Positions 23,477 to 26,790 of a stretch of 26,790 bases of DNA are shown one piece after another. The DNA is from Christensenella sp. UBA4263 (GTDB taxonomy: Bacteria; Bacillota; Clostridia; Christensenellales; Aristaeellaceae). A program made the position numbers and the translations under genes. The stretch spans positions 13,331 through 40,120 of the forward strand of contig DGWH01000085.1 of the NCBI GenBank assembly GCA_002395225.1. The letters are read 5' to 3'. How positions within the stretch are numbered: position 1 is the stretch's first letter; each line of letters opens with the position of its first letter. The notes beneath the pieces were generated by a model. That model made no database searches. It saw only the letters and a program-made list of their open reading frames with translations, and had not been told where the DNA came from.

Positions 23477-23515
23477 GCAGGGATGTCGCCCCACGGTGAC
23501 ATCCCTGCGCTTTTT
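23477..23515 (+). terminator. Terminator of DUF819 gene
   Basis: GCAGGGATGTC (23477-23487) and GACATCCCTGC (23498-23508) form a perfect 11-bp stem, extendable by CC/GG, followed by GCTTTTT. Confidence 0.93.
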
Positions 23516-23554
23516 CATGCTGACCCTTTCCGGAAGGCTGAACCGACAAAAGAA

Positions 23555-23604
23555 CCGGATATCATCCGGATTCTCTGTCAGTCCGCCCAAATCTTTGATA
23601 TAAT
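23555..23604 (+). promoter_or_regulatory. Extended -10 promoter and palindromic operator of DUF1537 operon
   Basis: TATAAT (23599-23604) is preceded by TGA, an extended -10, but has only a poor -35. About 30 bp upstream is CCGGAT-ATC-ATCCGG (23555-23569), a perfect palindrome of 6-bp arms in the position of an operator or activator site. The leader to the ATG at 23694 is about 85 nt. Confidence 0.55.
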
Positions 23605-23693
23605 GGCATCACTTTCCATTCAACCATGTCAGCATCCGGCTGTCATAAGCGGCTCTTCCGCAAGCTGCATTGACATCCGACTGGAGGTTCCCC

Positions 23694-24956
23694 ATGATTC
23701 GCTTGATCATTATTGCAGACGATTTTACCGGCGGTCTGGACACCGGCGTCCAGTTTTCGCAAAAAGGAATCCGCACCCGGGTCGTCACCGACTGGAAGAC
23801 GGATTATCTGCAGGCGGCCGGGGAATGCGAGGTGCTGGTTGTCGTCGCAGAAACGCGGCATCTTTCGCCCTCCGAGGCAGCCCGGATCGTGTCAGCCATT
23901 GTCCGCAAAGCCGTTATTCTGAACATCCCTTTCATTTACAAGAAAACCGATTCCGGTCTGCGGGGAAATATCGGTGCTGAACTGAGTGCCGCGCTGAATG
24001 CAGGCGCGGCAAAGGTTCTCCCCTTTCTCCCTTCCCTGCCCGCTCTTGGCCGCATCACTGTGGGAGGCATCCATTATATCAGCGGGGTTCCCGTGGCAGA
24101 ATCCGTCTTTGGCAGGGATCCGTTTGACCCCGTCACCGAATCGGATGTATGTCAGCTGATCCGTCAGCAGAGTCCGGTGCCGGTATCCGGCGGGTCCCCG
24201 GATCGTTTCCCTCAGCGTGAGGGAATCTGGGTGATCGATGCCGCGAGCGAAGAGGATCTTGTCACGGCGGGACGGAAACTCCGGGATGCCAGTCACCTTC
24301 GCGTCATGGCCGGATGCGCCGGTTTTGCCTCCGCTTTGCCGGATCTGCTGGAGCTTCGCAAAGAGCCCGTTCCCACCCTTCCGCCTCTGCCCTCCGGCCT
24401 TCTGGTTCTGTGCGGCAGTGTGAATCCCATCACCCGGCGTCAGCTGGCGCACGCGGAATTGGCCGGATTCACCCGAATTCATCTCCTCCCTGAGCAGAAA
24501 CTGAATGCCGGTTACTTTGAGTCCGCGGACGGCCTTCTCGCCCTTGAAACCTGGCGGCAAATGTCAAGGGAGCTCCCCTGGCTGATTCTGGATGCCAACG
24601 ATTCAGATCCGGACAACGCATCAAGCCTGGCCTTCATCGCCTCCCACAACATGAGCATGGAACATGCCCGGCAATGTGTATCCGATTCACTCGGACAAAC
24701 TCTGCCGGCACTGCTTGAGAGTCCGGCCAAGCGAACCGTGCTCATCACCGGAGGCGATACGCTGCTCAAATGCATGGAGCATCTGAACATCACCCGAATG
24801 GAGCCTCTCCTGGAACTTTTCCCCGGGGTGGTCCTTTCCTCGTTTGAAGCAGCCGGACAACGGTACATCATCACCAAGTCCGGCGGTTTCGGCACGGATA
24901 CCCTTTTATGCGATCTCAGGGAACTGCTCATCGACAGACAACGGAGGGAATCATGA
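23694..24956 (+). CDS. DUF1537 four-carbon acid sugar kinase family protein
   Basis: The 420-residue protein has the two-domain layout and length of the DUF1537 (OtnK/DtnK/LtnK-like) kinases: N-terminal substrate domain opening IIADDFTGGLDTGVQFS with KKTDSGLRGNIG, and C-terminal nucleotide domain with VLITGGDTLLK and KSGGFGTDTLL. Members phosphorylate D-threonate, L-threonate or D-erythronate to 4-phospho acids. The usual partner, PdxA-type dehydrogenase, lies in the same direction at 26256, supporting that route. The ATG at 23694 follows GGAGG; an upstream TTG at 23670 lacks a ribosome site. The stop overlaps the next start (ATGA). Which of the four-carbon acids is used cannot be read from the sequence. 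Confidence 0.9.
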   Translation: MIRLIIIADDFTGGLDTGVQFSQKGIRTRVVTDWKTDYLQAAGECEVLVVVAETRHLSPSEAARIVSAIVRKAVILNIPFIYKKTDSGLRGNIGAELSAALNAGAAKVLPFLPSLPALGRITVGGIHYISGVPVAESVFGRDPFDPVTESDVCQLIRQQSPVPVSGGSPDRFPQREGIWVIDAASEEDLVTAGRKLRDASHLRVMAGCAGFASALPDLLELRKEPVPTLPPLPSGLLVLCGSVNPITRRQLAHAELAGFTRIHLLPEQKLNAGYFESADGLLALETWRQMSRELPWLILDANDSDPDNASSLAFIASHNMSMEHARQCVSDSLGQTLPALLESPAKRTVLITGGDTLLKCMEHLNITRMEPLLELFPGVVLSSFEAAGQRYIITKSGGFGTDTLLCDLRELLIDRQRRES

Positions 24957-26083
24957 CTTATCCCATACTCCCCGGTCTCACTCCGGACGGGCGTATCTAC
25001 CGGAATGCTGAAATGGGAACGCTGGAATCCTTTCTTCCCACCGGCGGCTATTTTTCCGCCCACGCCCCGGGGCTGATTGAGCTCCCGGATCATGCCCTGC
25101 TGTGCTGCTTGTTCGCCGGCAGCTCGGAAGGAAATGCCGATATCCATATCATCTGTTCCCGCCTGGAAGACGGCGGCCTGTACTGGTCGGAACCGGTGAA
25201 TATTTCAGGCGATCCGGAACGAAGTGAACAGAATCCGTCCTTTTTCGCCGGGAATGACGGCAGGATCTGGGCGGTTTACACCGCGCAGCTAAAACGCCGG
25301 GCCGACAGGGACAACATGCAGTTCACCGCACAGATCCGGGTTCAGAAGAGCGCGGACGGCGGCAGGACCTGGGGCCCCTATGAGACGCTGTTCGCCCGCG
25401 AAGGCAGTTTCTGCCGTCAGCCGATTCAGGTGCTCAAAAGCGGACGCTGGATCTTTTCCAACTGGCTCTGCGGTGACACGGAGGACCGTCTTGCCAGCGA
25501 TTTCACCGTTTTTCAGCTTTCAGATGATCAGGGAAAAACCTGGCATCAGGCAGATCTGCCACAGAGCCGCGGCCGGGTTCATGCCAATGTGGTCGAACTT
25601 GACAACGGTCATCTGGCCGCCTTCATGCGCAGCCGTGAGGCGGACCGCATTTACCGCAGTGAATCCACGGATAACGGGAACACCTGGACCGTCCCCGTTC
25701 CTACCCCGCTGCCCAACAACAATTCCTCCATCAGCGCACTGAAGCTGCAAAGCGGACGCATCGCCATCGCCTACAATCCGACCTGCGCGCCCAGTGCTCA
25801 GCCGGGAGCGGCCTCCTGGCCGGGGTTGCGCTGTCCGGTTGCTGTCGCGCTCAGTGAGGACGGCGGCCTTACTTTCCCCCTGATCCGTTATCTGGAGCGA
25901 GGTGAGGGCTTCGCGGGCGAACGTAACCGGACCGGCAACCGTCAGTATGAATATCCCTGCCTGATGCAGTCCGCAGATGGCCTGCTGCACCTTGCCTATG
26001 CCGCCTGTTCCCGCAGGGGCATCAAGTACATCCGTTTCCGTGAGGCGGACATCATCGGGCTGAATGATCCCGAGAACCGGTGA
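24953..26083 (+). CDS. Sialidase-like BNR-repeat beta-propeller protein, no signal peptide
   Basis: The 376-residue protein contains at least four Asp-box repeats, S-x-D-x-G-x-T-W, as SADGGRTW (about 133), SDDQGKTW (190), STDNGNTW (238) and a weaker SEDGGLTF (301), spaced as in a six-bladed BNR_2/sialidase propeller. There is no signal peptide or membrane helix, so it is cytoplasmic, unlike the usual exported sialidases. It starts at 24953 inside the DUF1537 stop (ATGA) behind ACGGAGGG, so it is coupled to that kinase. Intracellular sialidase-family proteins are known neighbours of DUF1537/PdxA genes; I infer an enzyme acting on an imported acidic sugar derivative. A true sialidase activity is not implied by the Asp boxes. 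Confidence 0.85.
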   Translation: MTYPILPGLTPDGRIYRNAEMGTLESFLPTGGYFSAHAPGLIELPDHALLCCLFAGSSEGNADIHIICSRLEDGGLYWSEPVNISGDPERSEQNPSFFAGNDGRIWAVYTAQLKRRADRDNMQFTAQIRVQKSADGGRTWGPYETLFAREGSFCRQPIQVLKSGRWIFSNWLCGDTEDRLASDFTVFQLSDDQGKTWHQADLPQSRGRVHANVVELDNGHLAAFMRSREADRIYRSESTDNGNTWTVPVPTPLPNNNSSISALKLQSGRIAIAYNPTCAPSAQPGAASWPGLRCPVAVALSEDGGLTFPLIRYLERGEGFAGERNRTGNRQYEYPCLMQSADGLLHLAYAACSRRGIKYIRFREADIIGLNDPENR

Positions 26084-26167
26084 TCCTGCCAGATGCAAAC
26101 CCGCACTGCGGCAGTTTGCCGTAAATGCAGCAGTGCCGGACCAAACGAAAGAGGAATGGCCTGCGGT

Positions 26168-26240
26168 CCTGTCGCGCAGGGACATCCAATCAAATCTGGA
26201 ACAACCCGCTGCGGCTCAGGCGATATTGCCCTGAGCCCAA
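26168..26240 (+). ncRNA. Diverged copy E of the repeated leader element (upstream of pdxA)
   Basis: The core TCCTGTCGCGCAGGGACA followed by AATCAAATCTGG matches copies B-D, in sense orientation and about 20-60 nt before pdxA. The flanks differ: the outer stem appears as GGCC/GCGG pairing with CCGC/GGCT, and the GGCAAA-ATTGAGG tail is replaced by GGCTCAGGC...GCCCTGAGCC, a hairpin of its own just before the ribosome site. It may be a variant or a decayed copy. Confidence 0.45.
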
Positions 26241-26255
26241 GAAAGAAGGATAGAT

Positions 26256-26790
26256 ATGAAAAAACCTATTCTGGGCATCACCATGGGCGATCCGGCTTCC
26301 ATCGGACCGGAAATCACGGTGAAAGCCCTGTCCCATCCGGAAGTCTGGCAAACCTGCTGTCCGGTGGTCATCGGCGATGCCTGCATGCTGGAAAAGGTCC
26401 GGCCGCTTGTCGGGGCCGGACAGATCCGCATCCATCCCATCGCAGATGTAAAAGAGGCGCTGTTCACCCCCGGCACCATCGACGTCTATGACATGAAGCA
26501 GGTCGATGCCCGGACGCTGCCCGTCGGGCAGGTATCTGTCGAGGCCGGTGAGGCTGCCTTCCAGTATGTCAAAAAAGTCATTGAGCTTGCCAATGCGGAC
26601 CAGATCGACGGCACCGTGACCAATGCGTTCAACAAGGAAGCCATCAATCTGGCCGGGCATCATTTTTCCGGCCATACCGAGATCTATGCGCATTACACGA
26701 ACACGCCCAGATACACCATGATGCTGGCGCACAAGAACCTGCGGGTGGTCCACGTCTCCACCCATGTTTCCCTGCGTGAGGCCTGTGACC
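26256..26790 (+). CDS. pdxA: PdxA family 4-phospho-hydroxyacid dehydrogenase (partial, C terminus beyond window)
   Basis: The 178 codons inside the window show the PdxA signatures: ITMGDPASIGPEI near the N terminus, the substrate/metal block TNAFNKEAINLAGHHFSGHTE with the His of GHTE, and MMLAHKNLRVVHVSTH. PdxA-type enzymes oxidise 4-hydroxythreonine phosphate in vitamin B6 synthesis, but those next to DUF1537 kinases (PdxA2) oxidise 4-phospho-threonate or -erythronate and decarboxylate the product toward dihydroxyacetone phosphate. The order here, DUF1537 then PdxA, makes the catabolic role more likely; no pdxJ is in view. The ATG at 26256 follows AAGAAGGA. There is a 172-nt gap with diverged leader element E between it and the sialidase-like gene, so it may have separate control. 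Confidence 0.92.
   Translation, partial: MKKPILGITMGDPASIGPEITVKALSHPEVWQTCCPVVIGDACMLEKVRPLVGAGQIRIHPIADVKEALFTPGTIDVYDMKQVDARTLPVGQVSVEAGEAAFQYVKKVIELANADQIDGTVTNAFNKEAINLAGHHFSGHTEIYAHYTNTPRYTMMLAHKNLRVVHVSTHVSLREACD

Noticed and set aside
24953..26083. Calling the BNR-repeat gene an exo-alpha-sialidase (nanH)
   Set aside because: Asp boxes occur in many propeller proteins, there is no signal peptide, and I see no sialic acid genes around it.

Overview
The window looks like chromosomal DNA of a fairly GC-rich (by eye about 55%) low-copy Bacillota, probably a gut or rumen Clostridia- or Erysipelotrichia-type anaerobe. This is inferred from strong AGGAGG-type ribosome sites, consensus sigma-A promoters (TTGACA-17-TATAAT), a TrkA/TrkH potassium system, an EF-G-like second GTPase, BspA-type leucine-rich repeats and a LysM protein with a double-glycine leader. 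No rRNA, CRISPR array, intact transposase or phage module is visible.

Layout. 1-175 (-) is the start of a LysM protein. 360-1385 (-) is an SDR-type NAD-dependent epimerase. 1632-7490 (+) is a likely operon: sugar-type MFS permease, secreted two-esterase-domain protein, MATE exporter, GNAT acetyltransferase, closed by a bidirectional terminator shared with the convergent EF-G-like gene (7529-9610, -). 9917-11576 (-) holds a DUF1349 protein and an AraC regulator. 11778-14678 (-) is trkA-trkH. 15041-17262 (+) holds a DUF308 membrane protein and a second MATE exporter. tRNA-Ile(GAT) follows at 17379. 17575-20153 (-) is a translationally coupled pair: an SH3/LRR secreted protein and a PstS-like binding protein. 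tRNA-Asn(GTT) at 20422 is followed by about 1.6 kb of gene-poor, inverted-repeat-rich DNA that looks like a mobile-element scar. 22195-26790 (+) holds a DUF819 membrane protein, then a four-carbon sugar-acid set: DUF1537 kinase, cytoplasmic sialidase-like beta-propeller protein and PdxA (cut by the window end).

Most notable observation. Four leaders, upstream of the LysM gene, the DUF1349 gene, trkA and the DUF819 gene, carry the same roughly 80-nt element in the sense direction, ending 12-24 nt before the start codon. A fifth, diverged copy precedes pdxA. Each has an outer stem of GGAG-N-N-GC with a matching partner before a conserved GGCAAA box, an inner CTGTCGC/GCGACAG hairpin and a conserved AGTCARATCYGG strand. 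The outer stem changes sequence between copies while keeping its pairing. I do not recognise it as a known riboswitch class. It is the best candidate for a previously undescribed cis-regulatory RNA; it seems to join potassium uptake, a wall-binding peptide, a transporter and sugar-acid catabolism under one signal.

The MFS/esterase/MATE/GNAT operon suggests release and uptake of a plant-fibre-derived sugar or ester. The DUF1537/sialidase-like/PdxA set suggests use of threonate- or erythronate-like acids. These functional links are inferences from family membership and gene order.
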